DNA from: an uncultured Anaerolineales bacterium
Lineage (GTDB): Bacteria; Chloroflexota; Anaerolineae; Anaerolineales; UBA11657
DNA: 6,919 nucleotides
Direction: 5' to 3'
NCBI GenBank assembly: GCA_913031335.1
Contig: CAJWGI010000068.1
Location: forward strand, 1 to 6,919
The notes beneath the pieces were generated by a model. The model made no database searches. It worked only from the letters and a program-made list of their open reading frames with translations, and was not told the origin of the DNA. The number at the start of each line of letters is the position of its first letter. Position 1 is the stretch's first letter. The position numbers were made by a program, and so were the translations under genes. Below, one piece after another: positions 1-6,545 of the stretch.

Positions 1-1016
1 CGGATATTCCGGCCGGACCGGGTATTCCACAGGTACTGTCCAAAGGAGCGGCCGCACGCATTATGACCGGAGCGCCGCTGCCCGTCGGGGCCGATACGGT
101 GGTTCCGATTGAAATGACGGATGACTCCGGCCGGCGCGGGGACATTCATGCCCCGCAAAACGTCTCGGTACTCTCGCCAGTCGAGCGCGGGGATTATGTG
201 CGTCTGGCCGGGCAAGATATGCGTCGTGGGGAGCAGGTGTTAACCGGCGGCGACTACCTTAGACCGCAGGAGATTGGTGTTCTCGCGGCTATTGGGCGCA
301 GACGCGTGCTCGTGGTGCGGCAACCGCGCGTGGCCATTCTCTCCACGGGCGATGAATTGGTGGATGTGGGCGCGAAACTCGGTCCGGGGCAGCTTCGGGA
401 CGCGAACAGTTTTATGCTGGCCAGCTTGGTGGGAAGGTACGGCGGCCTTCCGACGGTGCTGGGGATCGCCCGCGACCGCAATGAGGATGTTGAGAAAATG
501 CTCGATCGGGCGCTAGACGCGGGGACAGACTGGCTGCTGTCATCGGGTGGGGTGTCGGTAGGCGCCTTTGACTGCGTGAAGAGTGTGGTTGAACGCCACG
601 GCGAGGTGAGTTTCTGGCGGGTCAATATGCGTCCGGGCAAACCGGTGGCTTTTGGCCACTACAAGGGTACGCCGTTCCTGGGCGTGCCGGGCAACCCGGT
701 GTCAGCGATGGCCAGCTTTGAAGTTTTCGCTAGACCGGCACTGCAAAAGCTGTGCGGACGCCGAAATCTGGATAAACCCTCTGTTGAGGTGACGGTCAGA
801 GATGAATTCACGTCCGATGGTCGCGAGAGCTATCTTCGGGTGGTGGTGCGGCGGGAGGAGGAAGGATACGTGGCGCACAGCGTCGGCAGCCAGGATTCTG
901 GGATACTGACCTCGCTCGTGCGCGCGAACGCGCTGCTTATCGTGCCGGCCGGGGAAACACACGTGGCTGCCGGCCGGCAGCTGACGGCCTGGATGCTGGA
1001 CTGGGTGCAGGATTAA
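1..1016 (+). CDS. moeA: Molybdopterin molybdenumtransferase MoeA, 5'-truncated by window edge
   Basis: MoeA inserts molybdate into adenylylated molybdopterin, the last step of molybdenum cofactor synthesis in the cytoplasm. The frame is open from base 3, before the first internal ATG at 63. The upstream residues (DIPAGPGIPQ, then KGAAARIMTGAPLP) are the conserved MoeA segment, so the true start lies outside the window and 63 is not a start. Visible landmarks, in order, are RIMTGAPLPVGADTVV, STGDELV (MoCF-type domain), SSGGVSVGAFD, MRPGKPVAFG and GVPGNPVSAMASFEVF, followed by a C-terminal barrel domain ending at TAA 1014-1016. The aspartates of TGDE and VGAFD and the second basic residue of RPGKP match the E. 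coli active-site positions D228, D259 and K279. K275 is replaced by Arg. Judged against the usual MoeA length of about 400 residues, roughly the N-terminal fifth to quarter is missing. The next gene lies 134 bp downstream on the same strand, so co-transcription is possible but unproven. Confidence 0.95.
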   Translation, partial: DIPAGPGIPQVLSKGAAARIMTGAPLPVGADTVVPIEMTDDSGRRGDIHAPQNVSVLSPVERGDYVRLAGQDMRRGEQVLTGGDYLRPQEIGVLAAIGRRRVLVVRQPRVAILSTGDELVDVGAKLGPGQLRDANSFMLASLVGRYGGLPTVLGIARDRNEDVEKMLDRALDAGTDWLLSSGGVSVGAFDCVKSVVERHGEVSFWRVNMRPGKPVAFGHYKGTPFLGVPGNPVSAMASFEVFARPALQKLCGRRNLDKPSVEVTVRDEFTSDGRESYLRVVVRREEEGYVAHSVGSQDSGILTSLVRANALLIVPAGETHVAAGRQLTAWMLDWVQD

Positions 1017-1150
1017 TGGGCTGCAAGCGCGGGTGCGGGAGCGCAAAGCGCTGGGTTGACAACAAGCGATGATGCATCCATGGGCGGTGGGAAAGAAGTA
1101 TTGCGCCGCTGAAAGAGGCGTTGATGTAAAGGTGTGTTGGTGACGCAGAA

Positions 1151-3316
1151 ATGAGTAAGACAGCGGTTGGCGGCGTCGCGCCGCCCAAAGCCAACTGGCT
1201 GCAACGTGGGCTACGCGATATTCCGGCGTTTTTTACATGGCCATGCGAGGTATTGCAGGGGTACTCGCCTGAGCAGCTTCGCCCGGATCTCATCGCGGGC
1301 CTGACCGTGGCAGCGGTGCTCATCCCGCAGGCAATTGCCTACGCGTTGATTGCCGAACTGCCGCCACAGATGGGCCTTTATGCTGCCATTGTGGCGGCCG
1401 TAGTGGGCGCGCTCTGGGGAAGTTCGTGGCATCTTCACACCGGTCCGACGAATGCTATTTCCCTGCTGGTACTCTCATCTCTTCTGACCATAGCTGAACC
1501 TGGTTCTCCGCGTTTTCTTGTGGCTGCCGGCCTCATGGCTGTAATTGTAGGTGTGGCTCAACTGCTGATGGGCATGGCGCGCATGGGGGTGCTGGTCAAT
1601 TTCGTCTCCGATTCGGTCATCATCGGTTTTACGGCCGGAGCTGCCTTGCTGATCAGCGTAAACCAGTTGCCGCACCTGCTGGGCCTTTCCGTCAGCGGGT
1701 CACCGGCGTTTTATTCCATCGTCATGCAACTGGCGGGCAGCGTGATTAACACGCACGGCATCACCGTGCTGGTCGGGCTGGGCACTGTCGCGCTGATGGT
1801 GTTGTTGCGGCTGTGGCGGCCAGGCTGGCCGGTTACCTTTATTGGGATTGTCGCGGCGGCCGCCGCGGTGGCTGCTTTTGGGCTGGCGGAACGGGGCGTG
1901 GTGGTGCTTGCGGAGTTGCCGCGGCAGCTGCCATCCCTGGCGAGCCTCCCGGTGCTCGACCTGGAATTGATTGGCCGGCTCTCCGCCGGCGCGCTGGCGG
2001 TATCAGCCATTGGGTTGGTGGAGGCCATCTCAATTTCGCGCTCGGTGGCAGCCGAGAGCGGGCAGAGATTGGATAGTAATCAGGAATTCGTGGGACAAGG
2101 GCTGGCAAACATCGCGGCCGGGTTTCTTTCTGGGTACACGTGCTCGGGCTCGTTCACGCGCACGATGGTGAATTATACGAGTGGGGCGCGCACGCCCATG
2201 GCGGGCGTCTTTTCCGGGTTGTGGGTGCTTGCCGCGATGCTGCTCTTTGCGCCGTTGGCGGGCTATTTGCCGCGGGCTGCCCTCGCGGGCGTGTTGTTGG
2301 TGACAGCCTACCGGATGGTGAACGTCACAGAAATGCGGCGCATTTTGCGTACGTCCACTGGCGATAGCGTGATAATGGTGGCGACGCTGCTGGCAACCGT
2401 GCTGCTGCCGCTGGAGTTCGCGGTGCTGGCCGGCGTGCTCGTATCGTTCGGGCGCTACCTGGTAAAGACTTCTACGCCTGGGGTGTGGCCGGTGATTCCT
2501 GATGAGAACTTCCGGTATTTCGTGCATGAGGGCGGCGGGTCGGCCTGTCCGCAACTTGGAATGATTGCGATTGAAGGGTCACTGTACTTCGGGGCAGTGC
2601 ATCATGTGGAGGAGGCCATTCGCGCAAACCGAGAACGGCATCCAGAACAACAACTACTTCTGCTGCGCCTGCACCTTGTGGACCACTGCGACGTGAGCGG
2701 TATTCACATGTTGGAAGCGGTGGTGCGCCAGTACCGCGAGCGGGGCGGGGATGTATATCTGGTTGGCGTGCACCCTGATGTGGCTGAGATGTTCAAGGCA
2801 AGCGGTTTTGACGAGACGATAGGGGAGGACCACCTGCTTCAGCGCGAAAACCCTGTCGGGAACTTGTTCCACAATGTATTTGACCCCTCGGTGTGCATTT
2901 ATGAGTGCGAGGCGCGCGTCTTCGCTGAGTGTCAGGCGCTGGCAAAACACCCATATCCCACGGCATTGCCGGCATTCGTGTCAATTCCGGAACACCGGTT
3001 GAAATACCGCACGGCGGCGCAGCTAAAAGCGCTTCGGGATGCGGGGCGAATAGAGGGCAGGGTATTTGATGTGAGGGAGCGGCGCGAATATCGGCGCGGA
3101 CATATTTCACCGGGCAGGAATCTGCCCTTGCGCACGCTTGTTGAAAAGGCCGAATCGCTGCCTAGAGAGGAGGGGTTTGTTCTGGTTTGTCGTTCGGGGA
3201 GACGTTCTGCCCGAGCTGCTGGCATATTGGAGGACATGGGTTTTGGAACCGTTCACGTGCTCAAGGGCGGAATGCTGGCGTGGGAAGCGGCCGGATATCC
3301 GGTGATGGTGGAATGA
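1151..3316 (+). CDS. SulP family anion transporter with STAS and C-terminal rhodanese domains
   Basis: This is an inner-membrane SLC26/SulP transporter, predicted to move sulfate, bicarbonate or a related anion. Residues about 40-440 form the hydrophobic SulP core. It begins with LRPDLIAGLTVAAVLIPQAI and the following GLYAAI...GTSS-like and HTGPTNAIS elements, and a later CSGSFTRTMVNYTSGARTP block matches the family signature region. Residues about 465-565 form a STAS domain with the characteristic CDVSGIHMLEAV loop. A linker (about 570-610) holds C582, C586 and C594. Residues about 615-721 form a rhodanese domain with FDVRERREYRRGHI and the catalytic loop CRSGRRS starting at C680, so sulfurtransferase activity is plausible. 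The start at 1151 is the only reasonable one: an in-frame TAA at 1127-1129 blocks upstream extension, and later ATGs would cut the first helix. Its ribosome binding site is weak (G-rich 1138-1142). It is followed closely by the GlpX-like gene. The substrate cannot be read from sequence. Confidence 0.93.
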   Translation: MSKTAVGGVAPPKANWLQRGLRDIPAFFTWPCEVLQGYSPEQLRPDLIAGLTVAAVLIPQAIAYALIAELPPQMGLYAAIVAAVVGALWGSSWHLHTGPTNAISLLVLSSLLTIAEPGSPRFLVAAGLMAVIVGVAQLLMGMARMGVLVNFVSDSVIIGFTAGAALLISVNQLPHLLGLSVSGSPAFYSIVMQLAGSVINTHGITVLVGLGTVALMVLLRLWRPGWPVTFIGIVAAAAAVAAFGLAERGVVVLAELPRQLPSLASLPVLDLELIGRLSAGALAVSAIGLVEAISISRSVAAESGQRLDSNQEFVGQGLANIAAGFLSGYTCSGSFTRTMVNYTSGARTPMAGVFSGLWVLAAMLLFAPLAGYLPRAALAGVLLVTAYRMVNVTEMRRILRTSTGDSVIMVATLLATVLLPLEFAVLAGVLVSFGRYLVKTSTPGVWPVIPDENFRYFVHEGGGSACPQLGMIAIEGSLYFGAVHHVEEAIRANRERHPEQQLLLLRLHLVDHCDVSGIHMLEAVVRQYRERGGDVYLVGVHPDVAEMFKASGFDETIGEDHLLQRENPVGNLFHNVFDPSVCIYECEARVFAECQALAKHPYPTALPAFVSIPEHRLKYRTAAQLKALRDAGRIEGRVFDVRERREYRRGHISPGRNLPLRTLVEKAESLPREEGFVLVCRSGRRSARAAGILEDMGFGTVHVLKGGMLAWEAAGYPVMVE

Positions 3317-3319
3317 AAG

Positions 3320-3326
3320 AAAGGAG
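3320..3326 (+). promoter_or_regulatory. Strong ribosome binding site of the GlpX-like gene
   Basis: AAAGGAG lies 7 bases before the ATG at 3334 and fixes that ATG as the start. A second in-frame ATG at 3313 overlaps the transporter stop codon (ATGA) but has no comparable site at the right distance. The still longer open frame back to 3187 lies inside the rhodanese domain coding sequence and is not credible. Confidence 0.75.
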
Positions 3327-3333
3327 TGGCATC

Positions 3334-4344
3334 ATGCATGAAAAAACTGAACGCAACCTTGGTCTGGAACTAGCGCGCGCTACTGAGGCGGCCGCACTGG
3401 CGGCCGGGCAGTGGGCCGGGCGAGGGGAGACACATGTGGCCGACACAGCTGCAACGCAGGCGATGCGCCAGGTATTGAACACCATTCATATGGAAGGCCA
3501 GCTTGTCATCGGCGAAGAGACACGGCATCCGGATTACCTGGATGTGCTGACAACTGGCGAAAAAGTAGGCGATGGCAGGCATCCTGCGGTGGACGTAGTA
3601 GTGAACCCGGTAGAAGGGATCCGTCTGCTGGCGGAGGGACTCCCCGGGGTGCTTTCGGTAGCGGCAGCTGCTCCGAAGGGGGCCTTGCGATCTTTTGCGC
3701 CGGCGGCCTATATGGAAAAACTGGTCGTCTCGCGTGAAGTGGCGATGGCGCTCACGCCAAAATGCCTGGATGCGCCTGCCGGGTGGACGCTCGGGCTGAT
3801 TGCACGCGAGAAAAAAAAGCCCGTCAGTGCAGTCACTGTGTTCGTGCTGAATAGACCGAGGCATGAGGATCTGGTTGCAGAAATCCGGTCCGCTGGTGCG
3901 CGTATATTGCTGCGGCCCGCGGGAGACGCAGCCGGGGCTTTGCGGGCTGCCACGCCTGGATCTGGCGTGGACGCTCTTATGGGGATTGGCGGTACGGCAG
4001 AGGGGGTGATCGCGGCGTGTGCGACCAAAGCGCTTAAGGGAGGAATGCTCGCGCGACTTGTCCCGCAGAGCGATGATGAACGGAGTGATGTGCTTTCGGC
4101 CGGGTTGGAACCAGAGAGGATTTATAGTTGCGATCAGATGGTCTCTAGTGAGGATGTGTTTTTCGCGGCCACCGGTGTGACAGATGGCGGGCTGCTGCAC
4201 GGTGTCAGGTTTTTGCGCAAGGGGCTCACTACTCATTCGCTGGTGTTAAGAGGGAAGACAGGAACGTTGCGCACCGTGCACACCGACCATCACCGTGACT
4301 GGCTCACCGCGATCATGCACGACGGCGAGGCCGCGGGAGACTGA
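3334..4344 (+). CDS. glpX: Class II fructose-1,6-bisphosphatase-like protein (GlpX family) with altered active site
   Basis: Known GlpX enzymes hydrolyse fructose-1,6-bisphosphate (some also sedoheptulose-1,7-bisphosphate) in gluconeogenesis or the Calvin cycle. At 336 residues this is the same length as E. coli GlpX. Family blocks run the whole length: ARATEAAALAAGQWAGRGE (14-32), VIGEE (58-62), TGEKVGDGR (74-82), NPVEG (91-95), AAYMEKLVV (124-132), LNRPRHEDL (172-180), IGGTAEGVIAA (218-228), FFAATGVTDGGLLHGVRF (276-293), and a C-terminal VLRGKTGTLRTV. Against E. coli numbering recalled from the family, D33, E57, E88, R164 and E213 are kept (D37, E61, E94, R176, E223). The metal ligand D85 is Asn91, catalytic T90 is Ile96, K29 is Thr33 and D186 is Ala196. 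The segment after E61 differs and is about two residues longer. The gene starts 17 bp after the SulP gene and is surely in its operon. It is a GlpX homologue, but standard FBPase activity is doubtful. Confidence 0.85.
   Translation: MHEKTERNLGLELARATEAAALAAGQWAGRGETHVADTAATQAMRQVLNTIHMEGQLVIGEETRHPDYLDVLTTGEKVGDGRHPAVDVVVNPVEGIRLLAEGLPGVLSVAAAAPKGALRSFAPAAYMEKLVVSREVAMALTPKCLDAPAGWTLGLIAREKKKPVSAVTVFVLNRPRHEDLVAEIRSAGARILLRPAGDAAGALRAATPGSGVDALMGIGGTAEGVIAACATKALKGGMLARLVPQSDDERSDVLSAGLEPERIYSCDQMVSSEDVFFAATGVTDGGLLHGVRFLRKGLTTHSLVLRGKTGTLRTVHTDHHRDWLTAIMHDGEAAGD
3813..3838 (+). other. Possible -1 frameshift site: A-AAA-AAG heptamer plus small hairpin
   Basis: Eight consecutive A (3811-3818) followed by G place the heptamer A AAA AAG at 3813-3819 with the zero-frame codons AAA AAG, the same phasing as the dnaX slippery site. 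Five bases later, CAGTG (3825-3829) and CACTG (3834-3838) form a 5-bp stem with a 4-base loop. A -1 shift would read about 11 more codons and stop at TAG 3852-3854, truncating the protein to roughly half its length. The motif may simply encode a lysine run (EKKK). No clear upstream Shine-Dalgarno stimulator is visible. Confidence 0.2.
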
Positions 4345-4368
4345 AAAGGAAGGGTGCAGCTTTCGGTG

Positions 4369-4384
4369 TGCGGGCTATCCCGCA
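4369..4384. terminator. Hairpin at the convergent gene ends, possible weak bidirectional terminator
   Basis: TGCGGG CTAT CCCGCA is a perfect 6-bp stem with a 4-base loop. It sits at the boundary between the GlpX-like gene (stop 4342-4344) and the VTT gene (stop within the loop at 4375-4377 on the minus strand). Neither side has a T-run, so it lacks the tail of a classical intrinsic terminator. Position, rather than sequence, is the main argument. Confidence 0.3.
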
Positions 4385-4962
4385 GGCAGTAGCCAGCTGA
4401 AAGAGTACGCGCCTGCGTACGCGAAGGCGAGCATCTTTACCAGGTTTCCGGCGAAGGCGGACAGAAAAAAACGGGGCAGCGGCACGCGCAGAGTTCCGGC
4501 GGCAATTCCCACCAGATCAAACGCGGGGTTCGGGATTGCGGCCATGATTACCAGCACGAGCACGGTGGCGCGGGTGTGCCGGCGCATGCGCTCCAGCAGG
4601 CGGTCATAAAGGTGCATATTCTCCACGACGGCCCGCCCGGATACGCCGGCGACATAGCCGCTCAACTCTCCCAAGGCGGCGCCTGCGGCCGCCGCTAGCC
4701 CAACGAGAAGCGGATTGAACACCCCTCCAAGGGTATACGTGACAATCACGCCCGGCATCGGAATCAGCACCGTTCCGCTTGCCATAGCGTTGATGAGCAC
4801 AATGCCCGGGTAGCCATACTGGCCTAGTTCGGCGGCGCGCTCCCTGACCGTCACCAGCCATAACGACAGCGCGATAACTGCCAGCAGAAGGAGCAGTCGC
4901 AGAGCTTTTTTCTGAGGAGTGAGTGGAACGCCGTCGGCGCGGGTGATTTTCGGTGGTTGCAT
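4375..4962 (-). CDS. VTT/SNARE-associated (DedA-like) family membrane protein
   Basis: This is an integral inner-membrane protein of the VTT (DedA/TVP38/TMEM64-like) superfamily, members of which act in lipid scrambling, undecaprenyl-phosphate recycling or membrane homeostasis. The exact role here is unknown. The 195 residues begin with a basic, proline-containing cytoplasmic N terminus, then a helix at about 20-38. A reentrant/helical region at about 52-90 includes LIPMPGVIVTYTLGGVFNP. The hallmark GAALGELSGYVAG (94-106) follows, then a charged loop RLLERMRRHTR (121-131), and a final core AAIPNPAFDLVGIAAGTLRVPLPRF... (141-166) with closing helices. The start at 4962 follows the domain boundary. 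The frame stays open far upstream (to about 5811), but that stretch is antisense to the deaminase gene and has no membrane character. No strong ribosome binding site precedes 4962 (only GAAG). A TATCAT on the minus strand (5026-5021) could be a -10 element without a good -35. Confidence 0.85.
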   Translation of the reverse strand: MQPPKITRADGVPLTPQKKALRLLLLLAVIALSLWLVTVRERAAELGQYGYPGIVLINAMASGTVLIPMPGVIVTYTLGGVFNPLLVGLAAAAGAALGELSGYVAGVSGRAVVENMHLYDRLLERMRRHTRATVLVLVIMAAIPNPAFDLVGIAAGTLRVPLPRFFLSAFAGNLVKMLAFAYAGAYSFSWLLPAG

Positions 4963-5035
4963 TGTTAGTGCGGCTTCAGGCTGGGTTTGTCCGGTCGGCT
5001 GGCGAACAGAGAGTGATGTAATGATACGCGATAAG

Positions 5036-5046
5036 CACGCAGCGTG
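5036..5046. promoter_or_regulatory. Short palindrome in the divergent intergenic region
   Basis: CACGC A GCGTG is a perfect 5-bp inverted repeat around one central base. It lies between the divergent VTT and deaminase genes, 35 bases upstream of the deaminase -35 box. It could be half of an operator, but it is short enough to arise by chance. Confidence 0.2.
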
Positions 5047-5080
5047 ATAGTAGTGTTGCTTCACTCCGCAGTTCGACCCT

Positions 5081-5109
5081 TTGACATGCCCGCTGGGGCG
5101 GGTTAAACT
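5081..5109 (+). promoter_or_regulatory. Sigma70-type promoter of the deaminase gene, predicted leaderless
   Basis: A perfect TTGACA (5081-5086) is separated by exactly 17 bases from TAAACT (5104-5109), which matches 4 of 6 bases of the -10 consensus and the TANNNT core. The usual 7-base distance puts the transcription start at 5116, the A of the deaminase ATG. The spacer contains CCCGC (5089-5093) TGGG GCGGG (5098-5102), a 5-bp inverted repeat between the two boxes where a regulator could bind. No Shine-Dalgarno sequence lies just upstream of 5116, which agrees with a leaderless message. Confidence 0.65.
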
Positions 5110-5115
5110 GCGCAC

Positions 5116-6498
5116 ATGGGTGCCCTTGCCATTCGTAACGCGGAAATCCTCGTCACTATGGACGAGCAACGCCGTGAGATACCTGGGGGTGGCATGATCG
5201 TGCGGGACGGCATGATTGAATCGGTGGCGCGTTCGGAGGAGCTGGAGCTCGTCGAGACAGAGACGCTTGATTTGAGTGGGCACCTTGTCTTTCCGGGGCT
5301 GGTAAACACGCACCATCACCTCTATCAGACGCTGACGCGGGCGGTGCCCGGGGCGCAGGACGCCAATTTGTTCGAATGGCTGCGCACGCTTTACCCTATC
5401 TGGGCGCGCCTGACCCCGGAGGCGGTATACGTATCCGCTCTTGTGGGCATGGCGGAAATGTTGCTTTCGGGCTGCACCACCAGCAGCGATCATCTGTATG
5501 TCTTCCCAAATGGAGCGTGCTTGGATGACACCATTCACGCTGCTCGAGAAATCGGGATACGCTTTCATCCGACGCGCGGGTCGATGAGCTTGGGCGAATC
5601 GGCCGGCGGGTTGCCGCCGGATAGCGTGGTGGAATCCGAGCGAGCGATCCTGGCTGATAGTCGCCGCGTGATTGAGAGTTTTCACGATCCGGAGCGGGGA
5701 GCGATGCTGCGCGTGGCACTCGCACCGTGCTCGCCTTTCTCGGTCACGGCGGATGTAATGCGCGCATCGGCGGATATGGCGCGCGATTACGGCGTTAGGC
5801 TCCACACGCATCTAGCGGAAACGGTCGACGAAGAGCGATTCTGCGTGGAGAAATTCGGCCGCAAGCCGCTGGCCTATGCTAATGAACTGGGCTGGGAGGG
5901 GGAGGATGTGTGGTTCGCGCACATGGTGCACCTTGATGGGAAGGAGATCGAAGCGCTAGCGGGCAGCGGCTGTGGGGTGGCGCACTGCCCGACTTCGAAC
6001 ATGCGCCTGGCTTCCGGCATTGCGCCGGTGCAGGCGTTGCGGCTTGCCGGCGTGGATGTTGGCCTGGGCGTGGATGGGTCTGCTTCGAACGATGGCAGCC
6101 ACATGCTGGCTGAAGCGCGTCAGTGTATGCTGCTTGCGCGGCTTGCTCTGGCGGCATCGGGGCGGAACGGCGAATCGGTATCACGTACTCAGTTAAGCGC
6201 GCGCGAGGCGCTAGAGCTGGCCACTCTTGGTGGAGCGGCTGTGCTCGGGCGCGACGATATCGGCGCGCTGCGGGTGGGGCATTGCGCGGATTTCTTCCCG
6301 ATAAAGACGGAGCGCCTGGCATATGCGGGTGCACAGCATGACCTGGTGGCGGCTGCGGTGCTATGCGCTCCGCAGCAGGCCGATGTCGTGGTTGTTAACG
6401 GTAAAGTGGTGGTCAAAGATGGATACCTGAGCACGCTCGAGTTGGGCCCGGTGATTGAGCGCCACAACAGAATTGCAACCGGGATGGTGAATGGGTGA
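5116..6498 (+). CDS. 8-oxoguanine deaminase-type amidohydrolase (ATZ/TRZ family)
   Basis: This is a cytosolic metal-dependent aminohydrolase. By its sequence it is most likely 8-oxoguanine deaminase (EC 3.5.4.32), which converts 8-oxoguanine to urate plus ammonia. The 460 residues are full length for the family. Metal-site motifs are NTHHHLYQTLTR (64-75; ligands H66 and H68), LHTHLAE (229-235), FAHMVHL (267-273; H269) and GLGVDGSASND (316-326; D320). The stretch HHLYQTLTRAVPGAQDANLFEWL and the following TLYPIWARLTPE are the pattern I associate with characterised 8-oxoguanine deaminases such as Pseudomonas PA0142. Related guanine, S-adenosylhomocysteine or triazine deaminases are the alternatives. 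A C-terminal sandwich domain ends near VVVNGKVVVKDG. The ATG at 5116 is chosen because the protein begins with the typical short beta strand (ALAIRNAEILVTMD) and because the promoter abuts it. The gene is divergent from the VTT gene and appears to be its own transcription unit. Confidence 0.9.
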   Translation: MGALAIRNAEILVTMDEQRREIPGGGMIVRDGMIESVARSEELELVETETLDLSGHLVFPGLVNTHHHLYQTLTRAVPGAQDANLFEWLRTLYPIWARLTPEAVYVSALVGMAEMLLSGCTTSSDHLYVFPNGACLDDTIHAAREIGIRFHPTRGSMSLGESAGGLPPDSVVESERAILADSRRVIESFHDPERGAMLRVALAPCSPFSVTADVMRASADMARDYGVRLHTHLAETVDEERFCVEKFGRKPLAYANELGWEGEDVWFAHMVHLDGKEIEALAGSGCGVAHCPTSNMRLASGIAPVQALRLAGVDVGLGVDGSASNDGSHMLAEARQCMLLARLALAASGRNGESVSRTQLSAREALELATLGGAAVLGRDDIGALRVGHCADFFPIKTERLAYAGAQHDLVAAAVLCAPQQADVVVVNGKVVVKDGYLSTLELGPVIERHNRIATGMVNG

Positions 6499-6520
6499 CC
6501 GGGGTCGACATATGCCCGGT
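6498..6520 (+). terminator. Stem-loop at the deaminase stop codon
   Basis: ACCGGG (6498-6503) pairs with CCCGGT (6515-6520) around an 11-base loop, and G6497 with T6521 could add a wobble pair. The stem begins on the last base of the TGA stop. It is followed by GGGG rather than a T-run, so it may stabilise the 3' end or assist termination rather than act as a classical terminator. Confidence 0.3.
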
Positions 6521-6534
6521 TGGGGATGCCGTAA

Positions 6535-6545
6535 TGGTATATAAT
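6535..6545 (+). promoter_or_regulatory. Possible -10 promoter element (TATAAT) without a good -35
   Basis: A perfect TATAAT lies at 6540-6545. Shifted by two bases, TG-G-TATATA (6535-6543) fits an extended -10 arrangement, which would excuse the lack of a -35 box. No TTGACA-like hexamer sits 16-18 bases upstream: TTGGGG at 6520 is 14 away and TCGACA at 6505 is 29 away. If used, transcription would begin near 6552 and give the small membrane protein gene at 6719 a leader of about 165 bases. Confidence 0.3.

Noticed and set aside
966..981. 16-bp perfect palindrome GCTGCCGGCCGGCAGC in moeA
   Set aside because: It lies within coding sequence for Ala-Ala-Gly-Arg codons in GC-rich DNA and has no companion copy; a chance codon effect is the simpler reading.
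1040..1052. AGCGC AAA GCGCT hairpin after moeA as a terminator
   Set aside because: The stem is only 5 bp with a 3-base loop and no T-run follows; such GC-rich palindromes are frequent by chance here.
1056..1084. TTGACA at 1056-1061 as a promoter for the SulP gene
   Set aside because: No acceptable -10 hexamer lies 15-19 bases downstream (best is CATGGG-like), so a perfect -35 alone is not enough.
3187..3333. Longer start for the GlpX-like gene inside the transporter gene
   Set aside because: The first part is an out-of-frame reading of the rhodanese coding sequence; the strong ribosome binding site and the family N terminus both point to 3334.
3370..4236. 288-residue minus-strand open frame
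   Set aside because: It is antisense to the well-supported GlpX-like gene and its translation has shadow-frame composition rich in Arg, Pro, His and Ser without recognisable motifs.
4905..4915. A-run in the VTT gene (minus strand) as a slippery site
   Set aside because: The reading phase (CAG AAA AAA GCT) does not match the X XXY YYZ arrangement required for tandem -1 slippage.
4963..5811. Upstream extension of the minus-strand VTT frame to a 478-residue protein
   Set aside because: The extra 283 residues run through the intergenic region and antisense to the deaminase 5' half, with low-complexity basic composition and no family resemblance; the VTT protein begins sensibly at 4962.
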